A stretch of DNA of 64,000 nt from Calliopsis andreniformis (GCF_051401765.1 NC_135071.1:8906961-8970960), one strand, 5' to 3'. Counted from the stretch's first letter, positions 36,752 through 50,092 are shown. Notes: a model not told the origin generated them from the letters alone. Numbers and translations: made by a program.

Positions 36752-38281
36752 TTCGCCGGTGTCGACGAAGCATCAGCTGTTCAACCCGCTATTCTATTTG
36801 CTTGCTCTTAACACAATATTATGAAAATCCCTAGTAAGTGCAAGAAAATTGTTGAGTCAACGTCTAGTATCCTAACCTCTTCACGTTCGTTTAATGAATA
36901 TTAGAAACTATCGTTGAGTATAATGTCGTTTTTACTCTCGTTACCGAATTAACAGAGTTTTTCTTCAAGATTTTCCAACATCGAATTGAAGACGAAACAC
37001 AAAATTCTTTCTCGAATAAGAAAACTTTGCACTTTCTCGTCGCTCACCAATGAAGTTCAACAGAATTTGCCCAACTGCACACCATTCTTTTACCACGAGG
37101 AAACAACAGATTCGTAAATAGTTGTACGATTGCAAATATAAATCGAGTAAGTACGTGTTTATAAAAAGGAAGCTATTACTCGTTTTTTCGATGTGTACGT
37201 ATGCACCCTTTTTCCCCTACACGATGAACGCGAGCAGTGCGATCGCCAGTTACTAATTTTTAATCCATGTAAAGATGAATTCGGCAGCCTGCCATGATGA
37301 TTCTATTTTATTTTCTTGGTTTAGCTTTGCCTCGCCTTCAGCTTTGCGATATCTTACAAGCAAGCGGACTCTTCAATCTTTCAAGTCACCCCGTATTTGT
37401 TGAGTAATCTCGCTCTGGTACTTGAACTGTTTTGTAGTTTTATGCCACACTATTGGCTCTCTTGCGTTTATCTTTCAACACTTTCACTCACGCGGATTTG
37501 TTTCGAATGTCAAAGAACGACGCACAATACGTTAAGTAATGCATAATCTTCGCTCGCATTACGATTTTAAATGGCTGAACTATGAAACGGAAATCGTTGA
37601 ACAGAGTCGCGGGTTGTTGAACTGATAATAAATTAGTATCCGGTCATGGCCACGGTAGCGGTGCTTGCCAATTACCAGGTGATCGTCTTCAGTTATAAAT
37701 AAAATGAATACTATCGTTTCATCTTCGATAATAATTTCTGAGCAATTGTGAACATCTCAATAGATAACTGGCCGACTATTCATTGACTCGAAAGCAAATT
37801 GTACAATTTTAGCGATCGAGTTAAATTCATATTTTCATCTATACTATATTAACAGGACGCGATTTTGGTATGTTTGTACAAATGAAATTGAATCAGTCCG
37901 CAACGGATAATACTTTTATGTTTTTTTGTTTAATAATTTTGCTTTTAATGTGATGCTATCGCTGATATGAAATATTAAGAAATCAACCATTATTTATGTT
38001 CTGTTTTCAGTGCAATAAAATAGTGCATATGGATATAGACAGTTTAAACATACATACAAAACAAAAGTTATCTAGTATTAATGAGATATCTCTCTATCTA
38101 TAAACTATTATTTGCCGAAGACGTTCTTTTTTATTAAGCGCCATTTTCAGGTTGTGTGTCAAAAACGGTTGTAACATGCGCGTGGTAGGGAACGTGTTAA
38201 GGAAAACAATCTGAGAAACAAAATAAAAAGATAAAACTTTATATTTTATCATATGAATAAACATTTTATTTCTGTCCATTA
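36752..38281 (-). promoter_or_regulatory. Npl4 upstream region
   Basis: The sequence just upstream of the Npl4 start is GC-richer for a few tens of bases (TTCGCCGGTGTCGACGAAG) and probably holds the start of transcription. No specific core element could be assigned. The remainder is AT-rich with no gene seen. Confidence 0.35.
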
Positions 38282-38480
38282 CAGTAAAACTCCGTTTATA
38301 TGATATAATTGAGGGGCAAGCCTGTTCAGATAACTGGATCTGTCGAATAACAAGAGTCCACGGATTATCCCCTACCTTGTTATTTATTCGTTCATGTAAT
38401 TAGAGCTAAGTTTCATTTAACTGGATTTTGCCGAATAACATATTCGGTAAAGTGAGTACTGATAAATGGAGTTCTTCCTG
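38282..38480. mobile_element. Pogo/Tigger-like MITE
   Basis: The left end CAGTAAAACTCCGTTTATAT and the reverse complement of the right end CAGGAAGAACTCCATTTATC are related, with TA flanks at 38,280-38,281 and 38,481-38,482. Internal sub-terminal motifs CCGAATAACATATTCGG and CTGTCGAATAACA repeat. CAGTA..ACTCC ends are typical of pogo-group elements (family knowledge). No coding capacity. Confidence 0.7.
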
Positions 38481-40184
38481 TATAAGCAAAACACGTAAAG
38501 GATCACTTAAAAATGATTTTCAAATTTTTGAAAATTGCATTACAAGAATAAAAGTAGTTCGAAAATACTTTAAGTGATATTACTATCCAAAATCGTGCAC
38601 GAATAAACTTTTCAACACGTATTTCCTGCGTCACTGAAACAAAAGAGACGTGGCAAACGCTTGTAACAAAAATTTAGTAGACGTAACAGTTTTTCGAAAT
38701 GAAAATGTAACATTTGCTGATAAACGTGTTGCCAATTTTATTGAGTAGCGTTGTTTGACCGAGGTGACAGGGAGCGTTGTGCGGAGCGAAAATAGCGCCC
38801 TAAAAAAAGTCTGAATTATGGTGAGCCGTTCAAAATACGATTTTCCCGCATAAATGTATTGTGTTATTGGCCGTGATGCCGGCAAGCATGCGCTGCTTGT
38901 GCGCGATGACCCTCTTACCTCTTTACCGTTTCTTCCTGGCAAGAACGACTACCGCGCCGTGTCTCCACACTGGTCGCCGACTTCGCAAGATTTCAGCGCG
39001 ATCAGTTGCATTTGCTAACCAGTAGTCACCAAGCGAGAGGTGTACATCTCATATTCGCGGTATCCTTGGCCAGCAACGGTTAACAAATTCCTTTGACGCA
39101 GTCACGTCAAATTAACTCCTATAACGGCTGTCTCGTTTCTTCATTTGTTTTTCCACCATTCCCGTCTTCGTATCCTAACAATTGATATCCACCTGTTAGC
39201 GGATCAACGTCAATGATAACGAAAAGGTAGGTGTTGAAATTTTCTTCTCATTTCCTGTCCTTCATCTGTTGCTCCTCGACTTCCGCTGTATTTATCATAT
39301 TACTCTAATTCTTAATGCGTTTGTTTATTTATTTAGAAATAGTTATAGCATTATTTCTCTTTTCTCGATAAGTATTATGATCGCATTGAATTCGAAAAAT
39401 TAATGTAATAAATATTCAAGGAAAAGAGAAACTTGTAAAGAGATTGGAATAAATTCCTTTCGTTCGATGTAAAGTTTCTTTGATTTGGCTTTGTTTTTAC
39501 TGTTTCACGTTTTGCGTTTATACTTGCGTATAGACTTCGTGTATACGAAGAGTGAAACGAGACGCTGCGTTTGAAAAGTACCGCGAAACGGGGCTTCACC
39601 GTTTACGTGGACATTCGTTCTGCGCGTAGTGCTGATTCATTTTTCTCAATCACTCTATGCATCGGAGTTATCGCGCGAAAGCATCGAACGCGACAGTTGT
39701 ACGAGAATCGATTTCGCGAGCACAGTGGGCTCCATCTGATGCACGCCGAGAAAAGCGTCAGACACAACAGAAGTTTTAACGTCCGCGAGACAGGACAGTC
39801 GAATTTGGATCTATGGGTGGCGCGTTGCAATATTGATCAGCTGTGACATTCAATAAGCGCATTGCGCGATCGACTAGTCGAGCGGGCTCGTGGCACTCTT
39901 TTTTTTACGTTTTCGTCCAAAGTCCACCGTGTCGCAACTTCTCATCACATTTGTGCGAGATTTTAGGTGAGTTGAGTTATAACCGAACGAGCATAGTTGT
40001 GCAGGGCAGCCGGTGTATTTACGTCCTCTGCTCGTTACATCCATCAGAGCTGATATAAAGAGGCGCGTTAGGAGATTTTGCACTGCGGGCGAATAAGATT
40101 CGCAGGAATTCCAGGAGTTGCACGTTCTGCGCTCTCACTGTTTTGTTCCGGCTAAGTGGAAAACGGTAGATTGATTCTAGATTG
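38481..40184. other. Intergenic spacer, partly CpG-rich
   Basis: CpG-rich patches occur around 38,860-39,080 and 39,550-40,150. Several ORFs under 105 codons, no recognisable protein. These may contain alternative promoters or leader exons for the DESI-PUL gene. Confidence 0.4.
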
Positions 40185-40300
40185 TTCGTTGATTGGTTAA
40201 TGGTTTTAGATCAGCCAATCAGCACCATACGTTCGACTTTCACTTGTTTCACGCAATATAAAACTTTGGGCGGGAAATATCCACCGATTGTTAGTTCTGC
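40185..40300 (+). promoter_or_regulatory. Compact promoter with CCAAT boxes, TATA box and E2F-like site
   Basis: In order: an inverted CCAAT (GATTGGTTAAT, about 40,190), a direct CCAAT box (CAGCCAATCAGC, 40,212-40,223), TATAAAA (40,257-40,263) and TTTGGGCGGGAAA (40,265-40,277), close to the E2F consensus. The first ATG of the DESI-PUL frame is about 160 bp past the TATA box, so the promoter probably serves that gene. A TTGTTACAG at 40,402-40,410 could also be a splice acceptor for a leader exon. Confidence 0.6.
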
Positions 40301-40419
40301 GATTTGTTACATTTATTCTCTCAATGTTCACTCGAAATTAGAATTATTTTATATTTTCGCGTATGAGAGGTGCCTTACTTCTAATGTGGTTACGTTTTTA
40401 TTTGTTACAGTTAGACAAG

Positions 40420-43400
40420 ATGGAAAACGCGGAAGATGTGAGTGGTACCGTGGAGTTATATATTTATGACCTTACAAAGGGCATGGCTTCCATGATGTCT
40501 AGTATTGTTATAGGTAAGTAGAAGTATATTTGGATTGAAATGTATTATAAGTTATTTAAAGATGCGTTGCTAGATATTCCTTGGCTACATATGTTCAAAG
40601 TAAACAGCAACAATTAGATATTTTTAAATCGTGAATAATGGAGTCGTGATACAGGTCTTTTAAGTAGATGTTTTTTTAACAAGGTATCAGTACCTGTTCG
40701 GCAACATATTTAATAAGTGAACGTGTAACTTTGACGAGGTTTCAAATTATCAGTTATTAATAAAAAATAATTAATATTAACTAAGACAATATAGCGCTCA
40801 TGTATAGATATTTATTGGAATAATGAATAATTAAAAAATTATGAGAATAATTATAAAACTATTTTTTATATACATTGGTTGATGTAGTCTAATGTTCTTA
40901 TCTTTGGAACGTACAATGTACTGTAATCTACACATACATATTTTCATGTTCTTCATGATTATACGAATAATAAATGTCAACTCCAACATATATACACTTT
41001 AATAGAATAAAAATATTATTATTCTAATGAATATGGTAAATAATTGTAGTACTTCTTTTTAATATTAATATCTTTAAAAATATATTATTCCTGTGAAAAT
41101 AAATACTTTTTAAGATATAAGTAAAATTTACAATGCTTAAATTTGTTTATTTTGATAAATTGAAAATTTCCTCTATAGGATATTTAATCAATTTTACTAA
41201 ATTGTATAATGACATTGAATTGAAACAATTTTTATAAGTATGAGGCCAGAATGAGTTTTAAAACAAAAATAGGTGTTGCAGAATTATTTTGGTTGTTCGA
41301 ACTAGTAAATTTGCTATTTTTGGGATTCTAATTTGCTCCGAACGTTGAACGAAACTTCTGAATCCACAATATCCTAAATCGGAATTTATTTCTTGTATTT
41401 GCGCGTATAGTATTTTTAAGAACAGAAAGGCTGTAACTCGTAGTATTCTATTTCTGTGCAATGCAGTTGCCATTGTAAACAGTATGAGTACCATTTCACA
41501 ATTGTTGTCAGTTTTCGAAATTTGTTCCTATTATCTATTTTCTAATTTTTATTTATCATTAAGGAATCTGAAAATTCAAATTATGCGTGAACCAATGATA
41601 TTTTTTCTGAAAAAAAACTGAAACATACAGGGTGCCCTTAAAATCTTTAAACAAACTGTATTGAAATTATTCTGTTTTTACGTAAAAACGATTTGTATAA
41701 ATACAATAACCGTAGTCCTTTAAATGTAACTTTTTAGATTATCCTTGTTGAACTTGTCCATAAGGAGAAGTTCAAATATGTATCTTGAATAATATTAGTG
41801 TGTAGGGCAATCATCTTCAGGTAAAATAAAATTAAGGAATGATTTCATACACAAAAATAAAACGGAAATCAATAATTCTGCACCTGAGAACCAATATGAC
41901 CCAAGTCCTTTTTTATTATTTTTCAAGAGAGCACAAAAACAAATATGATTGCTCATTTCTTAATATTGTATTCGAAGTAATTTATACTTCGATTATTATT
42001 TAAAATTTTAAATTTAAATTAAATTTAAAAATAAAAGCAGTAAGATCCTGTAAAAGACTCAAGTTTGAACAAAATGGATTTACGTTAGAAAGACTCTCAG
42101 GTACAGAATTATAAGCGTTTAAAAATTGATCAAATCCACCTAAAACTAGGCAAATCAAATAGCATCATTGTTAGCGCGAAACTCGTGGGTACTAGATGAG
42201 GTTATGAAGGAGCAATGACTATCATCAACAGTGTTCGAGTTGAGAATCAAAATCCCATCGTGACTGTATGAGGCACCTGTCCCTTTACAATTGTAGCTAT
42301 GATAGTCACTGCTTTCTTTAAACGCTTATAGTTAGTAACCATTCAAAGACAATTTTGTTGTTCTTTATTTTTATCTTATTTTATGTTCAAAATCATCCAT
42401 TAAACTTTTCCCCTTTCTGTAGCCAAACATCTTGTATAAGTTTCACAAATTTCGAGTTTAAGTCATATGACACTATATTTAGCAACTATTATTAATAATA
42501 ATTATACCGTGATTTATGTTCAATAAATTATACATCGAAAAGAAAATTTAATATTTAAGTTTGAAGGTTTATCTGCCATTCTTAGATACTCTAGAGCAAC
42601 AAAGCATTTGCTTTATGAATGAAAATTCATACTTTTTTCTATTTTTTTCTTTTTTCTATCTTGGGCCAAAGATTTTCGGAATACCTTGTAAAATATCCTC
42701 GAAAGTGGAAGATGGATTTGGTGAAATCGTACGTCGCAAAATATGGACGTGATCGGGGAAGAAAAAATTCCATTCGAACAAAATTCTACAGAAAGGATAA
42801 AAAATACAATGCACACACACATACTTTGAAGCATTTACGTCATGTAGCCAAGGTTCGTTCGCCACTCAGTCGTCGAGCTTGCAGGTTTATTTTCGAAAGC
42901 GCTACTCGTGATTGTTCGCGCGCTTGGTATTTCACACTGCACGCAGTTCTCTTCGCAAACACATAAATATGTACGTTGTCATGCTCATGTAAAATGCGCG
43001 GCAGGAGAACTAATAAAGCAATGAAAAATTAAGAGATACTTATAACTTCCATCATCACCAAAGTGTGAGAAATGGAGAGAACACTGAATAAGTTCATGTA
43101 TTAAATCAACATAGATGTTGGATTAAAAGCTTATTTTTTTCGCTTGTGTTGCTGGAGCACTATCGTTTTATTGAAGTGACAAGTAATAAATGAAAGAAAC
43201 TGAGTGAAACATCTTCAATCACAAGTGAATAAGAATTAATTTCAACAATTCTTGTTTGGGTGAAATATTCTTCTAAGAAGAATTTGGTCGTGTAATTATT
43301 TGAAATGAATATTTATTCAAAACAAAACAACGCTAAACTTTATATATCGTATATTCGCTATAGTCTCGCAGCTAATGCAACTAGCAACTCAGCGAGCTTA

Positions 43401-46400
43401 TAAAAGGTAATAAATATGTTTCTGACGATGAAACAAGTTGATGCATTTGACAAAAATTTCATAATATCAATATTACCTAATACAATCTTAATATAATCTA
43501 AAGAAAGATAGGTTGAAACAAAGAAATGTTCCTTTCATAGTTTTCTTTTCTCTAAGAATATAATACAATGCAAATCTTAAATATCTTTGTTACATTTGTT
43601 TTTTTTATTCGTTTCACTCAAATGCCTTAACATTGATGAATAATTAAGTTCTAAAATGTTGTTTTCTGTCAGCACATAGTGGTAAGCTTATGTGACGTGT
43701 TGCGCAAGCTCTGAAAGTGGTGAATTGTCGAGTTGGATGGCCGTAGTAGCTATTTCTCGCGGTTATTTCACCACGGCGACCCTCCCAAAAGCGCGTTGCA
43801 ATAAGAAAACCGCGGATATGCTTAGCTATTCCCCCGTTCAGAAACTAGGTCGAAGGAGACTCGAGCGGACGATTACGAACTCGCGACTCGTCCGGGCAAA
43901 AGCTCGAATTGTACTTTAGCGGTTAAAGAGCGAACGAATTTACATAACAAGGACGTACAGACGATATTATAGTCTCACTTGAGGAAATCTTTGGTCCTTG
44001 GACGAGAGCGTCTATCAACTGATCTTCGAATTCTCTTGATTGTATCATCGGCGAGGTTCGTGTACCTTTCAATGCTAAACACGCCTGCGATGCGTAGCTA
44101 CAGTACTTATATAAGGCAATCTTTCTTTTAGTTTTTTTTCAACGCCATAGTGTTTTATGTGTTGCATTGAAATGTAGCAACATGGAGTATTTGTAAATGA
44201 AAAATGTTTTTAATGGGTTCCAGTGTTATGTAATTATAGCACTTGCTGTGAGCTCGCGACTGGGTACAAACAGCGAACATATATGTGTAAAATAAGAGTC
44301 CTTAAAATGGGCATCGTTTTGAAGCCCATTTAAGGTTTCTAACTTGTTCTGTTAATCAAAAGGGAAAATACAAGAAAGTAGGAAAATCATTTTGAGGGAT
44401 GAAGAAAATAGTTGATAATAATACTACAAGTATTACTAGCTTCAAATTGCTCACAAATAGGTTTCTTGAACTATTTTTTACAAATCTTTGATGATAAATT
44501 CTCTCTGTATGTGTAGGTCGACAGGTACAGGGGATATGGCATACTGCAATTGTGGCGTATGGAAGGGAATTCTATTTTGGTCCAGTTGGAATTCAAAGCT
44601 CTAGGCCTGTAAGTATACTTTTCTTTTGGTTCACCAGAAAACACCCATATTAAATGTCCCCAGAATCTGTTGCTTCTGGAGATTTTGCCGAATCCGATGA
44701 TCAGATATACCGATATTGATTTAGATAGAATTGAATCTATTGTAGTAGACTAGAGAGTTGCTCTCGGTGAAATGCTTAGTTGCTCAAGCTGCATTTCTGT
44801 TCTCCAAATCGTGACCGATTGGACGCACTAGTCGTAGTGGCGAGTCATTCTGGCCATACGATACGCTAGACACGAGTGGGTACTAAATTTGGTCTGGTTG
44901 AAGCTAAAAATATAATCCCTGCTTTACTTCATTCTCTTTCTCTCCTCTCGCTTTCTCATGGCTCTTTCCATCCTATGGTCCATCGTTTAGATTCTACGAA
45001 GGCGAAAGCTGCCGGTAGGTAAGTCTCTGACCGCTTCAACTTCGATTTGTCAAGTTCGTTTAGAGATCATTTTATTTCAAGCTATGTACTGATTAAGTTA
45101 CTGACTCACCGCTGATTAGCAATCGAAATTAGAAAAAGATTTAAAAATTAGTCACTGTACATTCTGTTCAAAATGTACTCTGTATTTAAAAATTTACATA
45201 TAAATAATAGTCTTTTTATGGGCTCTTGTTCGATTTTTGAATAGTGTTAAACGAGTGTCTTTTGCGATATCACTTACCTATATCCACATTTTGCAATACT
45301 GAACTTGTAAAAAATTTGCAATTATGAAATTATAAAATATTTATTTCAATTATGAAAGTGGTTTGAATAACAAATTTAAAAGAGCTGAATTCATCATTTA
45401 TTTGGCTTATTTATGCAAAATAAAAGATGATCTCAATTTTCCTAAATTTTTTACTTGATGCATTTTCAGAATTACTGACACTATTCAAATGTCTATTTAT
45501 ACGTTGACAACTCATTTTTCCTTATAACTTATAAGGGAAATTACTGTACTTCCCTTGCCTAATATAATTATTTTCATCATTTCAAAAAAAGGTCTCACCT
45601 TTAGCAAAAAAACATAAATCAACTAATCAGTCAACCTCTGGAACCTAAAAACTCCTTAGAAGCTCACAGCGAGCAAAGACTATAACTTAACATTTTAATG
45701 CAATTTTTACCAAAACTCGTCTGTCCATGACGCAGTCTACTCTACTTAAACTGATGAAAGACTCAAAGGTTCGATACAAAATGTAAAAGCTGGCTTATGT
45801 TCAAAATACGTTAATTTCGAAAATTTCCTCGTTGAAAGCGCATTAATGGATCGTCATGGAAGAGTGTCTTTCTTGGCCATTGTTCATGTCTTCCGGCATC
45901 GCGGTGCTTCCCTGACCGTCGTTAATATCGACGCGACTGATACTGTGGCTGAACGATCAGCTGGCAGCCGATGTTTGATCAGCATAAACGCGATGTCACC
46001 GAAAAAGCAAACCGAAACCGGCGTCGATGAAGAGCGTGCGCGAGCGCTACCAAGCGAACTCGGATATCGTTTATCTTGAGTTACGCTTGTCGGCTGCGTG
46101 GCGTCGAATCTCGAAGCGCCGCGACGCCAGTTCGTATGCGAGTGGTTTCTTGACGAAACGCCGAACCGAGAGAAACGAGTCGTCGCAGTGACCAAGCTTC
46201 TCTATTTTCCGTTTGCGTACCTTTTCCGCGGTGCCGACTTTGTTGCGCAGAACGTAGGTGCAAATACTTGTTACGTGCCTTCGAGGAAAAGAAGAGTCAA
46301 GTGCTGTTCGCCTGCTGTGAGAGAAATTCGACTCCTATCGCCCCATACAATTTCTCGGAACTTGCCGCTGTTTATTTCTTAAGAAATCTTTGCGATCTGT

Positions 46401-49400
46401 TCATGCTCGCTTCCCTGCTTTATGTTCACGAACTTGCTCGGTTTGCTCTAATTAATCGTTGCTCGAAGGAAAATTTAGTTCATTTAAAACACGCACTGCG
46501 CTTGTTATTCTTTTTTTATCATTTTCATTTCTTCCTGTTTAGCTCGTGCCCTTTTTTTCATTGCGAGAGAAAGCGCAACACTGATACTCGGTATAGGCAG
46601 TTATTTTAAGCGTTTCTTATAGGGAAGCAGAAGTTTGTCGTGGATCTAAAATTACGTCCGCCTTAGTGTTAGAGGGGGTGGGAACACTTGCAGCATCTGA
46701 GCAGCTGTCGCTAAATTGACATTGGCGCGCTTCTATTCGTTAAATTTCTTCCTAAAACATGAGCCGAGGACGTTTGTTTCCTATTTCAGGGTGGCACGGT
46801 GTTAGGACAGCCAGATAAAGTAGAAAGGATCGGTGAAACGTATCTGCCATATTCTATCTTCCTTGAGTATATAAACGGCTTGGGGACATCGAAGTTTGCG
46901 TAAGTTGTCAGCAGATTATCGAATTATTCATTCATGGATTTCAATAAAATTCAATTTCCATTGCAGCCCAGGAACGTACAATCTTTTCAAGCACAACTGC
47001 AACTGCTTCACGGAGGAAGTCAGCAATTTCTTAGCAGGCAAGAGTATTCCGAAATATATTCTTGATTTACCTGAAGAGATACTTCAAACGTAAGATCCCA
47101 CGTTATACTTTGTGTATGAAAATTTGTTAATATTCTCAAGTTTCATTGTTTGTGTACAGACCAATTGGACAGAATCTTCGAGGCCTCATAGAAACTTTGA
47201 GCAACAGCGGGAGTGGGTCAGCACGCTATACAGTTGCTCCAACATTCCTTGAAACCAGAAGTCGGAGGGAAGTCTCGCCGGAATTTCAGCTTTTAAATGA
47301 AGCTATTGAAGAAGCAAGGTAGTGAACACTTTCTTCTGGAAATAACTGTTTTATAAATTCGTTTATTATTGTCAAAATGCATTTGATGCTAGATTAAACG
47401 CAATCGCGCTAGAGGAAAGGCGAAACGAAATCAACGAGAAACTTGCGAAGAAAGATAGGAAGAAAAAGAAGAAGAAAAAGGAGAAGAAACAGAAAGGAAG
47501 TAGAGATAGCACTGCAAGTGATAGTAACAGTACCGGAACTAGCAATTGCACAGAAATGGCAGAAAGCGAAGGTATAGTTAATTTATTAACTAAACGTGTC
47601 AGTGTTATCGAGCAAAAGATTATGTATTTGATATTAATTGTTTATTTTTTTATATACTTAGCTGCAGTAAGCGAAGTGCAAGCAAGTAATGGAGAAACTA
47701 CAGAAATGTTACCATCGGAAAGAGTTATGCAAATGGAAGAAGAAGAAAAGCAAGAACTAGAAGAGAAGAAACGTCGTCGAGATCCTCCGATAGTGTTTAA
47801 AGATTCAATTGATGTTAAATTGGAGTATGAAGCATTGACTAATTTATTGGAAGGAAAATTGAACGAAGAAGAACAAGTATGCATGCAGGAACTTCGACAA
47901 TATGTTTTAGAAAACGAAGGCTCTTGGGCACTTGGAGACAATTTCTTAAATTTCGTAGGTGAGTTAATCTATACTTATATTTCTTCTTTAAAGTTATATT
48001 TATTAAGGGTATTCTTGGATTTAGGACGAATTCTATATGATAAATCTTTGGCAAGCGATGCAAGAGTGAGATTATTGAACATACTTTCCGTTGCTGCGTT
48101 AAAAGATGACGTGATTCTTTTATTGCACCAAGACAGGAGAGAGCACATTGTTATGAATTATGCTTTTGACATCGATCGTCATCCCCCAGAAGAACAACTT
48201 CCTCTCACAGAATTTGTAAGTGAAGTAAAGCTCAGTGTTCCATCGTTTGTAACGTTTGTTTAATTATTTCATTTTAATTGCATATTACAGTTGGCAAATA
48301 TGTTTGAAAACCTTAGCAGCTCGGAATGGTTGTTGTATATTTCTGAATGGCAACATCAGAATCAAAGTATCAGTAATATAAGGGTGACAACGAAGGTTGC
48401 AGTACACGCGTTACTTTCGAATTCAATAGACTTGCAAACTCGTGGAGCCGCTATTATACACAATCTTGCCTGCAAGGAGGTAAAAACTGTGGTCTGTATC
48501 CTTCCTATCCGATTAACAATCACCCTATTTCTTTCTATTTTACTTACACTCACACCTGCAGCTGAATTGCATATTTGAACGCGTAGGACATACTTCATGA
48601 TAAGTAGTGCTATACGAAACATGTCTCATACGCGTTGTCGCTTAACAAATGCTTGTTGGCCTCATTTAAATTTGATTCATTAAGCAGTACAACAACAAAA
48701 ATGACGCTTTCATTTTTCTCGCGGATAGAAGTGCTGCCTTTATTAATTTAGCTGTACTTGTAAAGTCTAAACGAGGCTCTTAACCTCGTATTTAGTAACT
48801 GATTCACGAATGAGCAACGAAATCTTCTCGAACGCGATTTATTTTATATTAATAGCAGTGATTCAAGAAATACGTAAATAGCCTCGTTGCTCATTTGTAT
48901 TCATATATTATATGTGTACGTGTATACGGCGCTACGTTGCGTTTCAAGTAATGGATATCTTTCGAGAGATCGGATGCTGTTTTTTCAGAAAATGAACAAA
49001 AGCAAAAATCTGCGGCGACTTTTACCAAAAGGCAGCATTTCTAAGGTACTTGTCTGAATACATAGAATTTAACCGCGTATAATGGTAAGTCGTCCATGAT
49101 AACGCAAGACTATACGCGTCGCGAAAGTGCGCACTCTAAAAATGTAAAAACAACCTTATTTATTCGATTTTACTTCACATTATGCGTCATGTAATTAAGA
49201 GGAAGACGATTTAACGGGTATTTGTTTTATTTCTGATTTTTTAAGGAGCGAATATAAAGGAGCTTTAGTGTTGATTACTTTGTCAGACATTGCGCAGGTG
49301 TGCGGTGAAGTCAGTGTGATTTTATTTTGATTATTTTGTATTGTTGAAATGTATAGGTGTTCGATGATGTCGCCGTGGAGTTGACAATGGCATTGTTACA

Positions 49401-49590
49401 ATATTTCAATGGCAGCCCTGCCGAAGAACAACTGTACGCTTGCATGAAGTCATTGGCACGTTTTACACAGATCAGTGGCCAAGACGTGCCACAACTTATA
49501 CAAATGATTGGGCCAGAACCAAACAAGTTCCGTGGGACGTCTGAGAGGATCGACGAGCAAATTGATCAGGTCAATAGGAAGCTGCATTAA
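40420..49590 (+). CDS. PPPDE (DESI-type) cysteine isopeptidase fused to a PUL domain
   Basis: Ten coding exons: 40,420-40,513; 44,517-44,608; 46,790-46,899; 46,967-47,089; 47,160-47,318; 47,393-47,571; 47,662-47,958; 48,025-48,215; 48,291-48,479; 49,357-49,590, giving 555 aa. Residues 1-145 are the PPPDE papain-like fold of DESI1, which cleaves SUMO or ubiquitin isopeptide bonds. The catalytic His is in GIWHTAIV (H40) and the catalytic Cys in FKHNCNCF (C110); GGTVLGQPD and IPKYILDLP are also conserved. A lysine-rich, low-complexity linker (about 210-230) and acidic coiled segment follow. From about 270 to 555 is an Arm-like PUL domain as in PLAA/Ufd3, which binds the p97 C-terminal tail. Human DESI1 (168 aa) lacks the second half. 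Introns of 90 bp (47,572-47,661) and 66 bp (47,959-48,024) are multiples of three and stop-free. The acceptor at 47,661 could instead be six bases downstream. Confidence 0.93.
40514..44516 (+). other. First intron of the DESI-PUL gene (4 kb)
   Basis: AT-rich with a lone TACAGGGTGCCC element-like end at about 41,627 and a CpG-richer patch at 43,690-44,110. No second end of the element and no further coding exon were found. Confidence 0.5.
44609..46789 (+). other. Second intron of the DESI-PUL gene
   Basis: A CpG-rich segment at about 45,840-46,290 contains overlapping ORFs of about 100 codons on both strands without recognisable domains. It may be an internal promoter; otherwise nothing is seen. 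Confidence 0.4.
48480..49356 (+). other. Ninth intron of the DESI-PUL gene
   Basis: GTAAAA donor, TATAG acceptor. No coding or repeat feature recognised. Confidence 0.6.
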
Positions 49591-49718
49591 ACTACGCAAT
49601 ATAGTGTAACCGCATTAAAAAATGTTCTATTCCAAGCGCGATACGATCGGGAGCGCTATTGTTGCGTTATAACACAATTTTTACTTAGAGATTTTATTGA
49701 AACCAACTGCATATAATG

Positions 49719-49750
<32 letters not shown>

Positions 49751-50086
49751 TCTTCTACTTATTATTATTATTATTACAATTATATTACCTATAAAACTGT
49801 AGCTTTTGTTTCAGCAACCCATTTTCTTCAACAAGGCTTTCATTTCATTCTTTCGTTCATTTTGTAAAAGATACGTATCAAATAGTTCAGTTGATTCAGT
49901 TAACAAGTGCATTTGAGTGATCTGTATATGACAGCGTCCAAGAATATCTAACAAACAACTAGAACACAATTTTCTTGAACATTCGTGTGACGTTAATAGT
50001 ATTCGAAACTTTGACGCACGATTTAAAAGAATGTCGACTAAAACTTATTTTTACATTTAATGAAACCTTTCGATATATCATTGAGC

Positions 50087-50092
50087 AATAAA
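50087..50092 (+). terminator. Candidate poly(A) signal of the DESI-PUL gene
   Basis: AATAAA about 500 bp past the stop; the intervening DNA contains ATT-triplet runs (49,720-49,790). Untested. Confidence 0.35.

Noticed and set aside
41627..41665. TACAGGGTGCCC terminal-repeat-like sequence
   Set aside because: Solo end; no matching inverted copy in the following kilobase.
45846..46609. Overlapping ORFs within DESI-PUL intron 2
   Set aside because: Both strands open in a CpG-rich patch, no domain match, and the surrounding exons splice cleanly across it.
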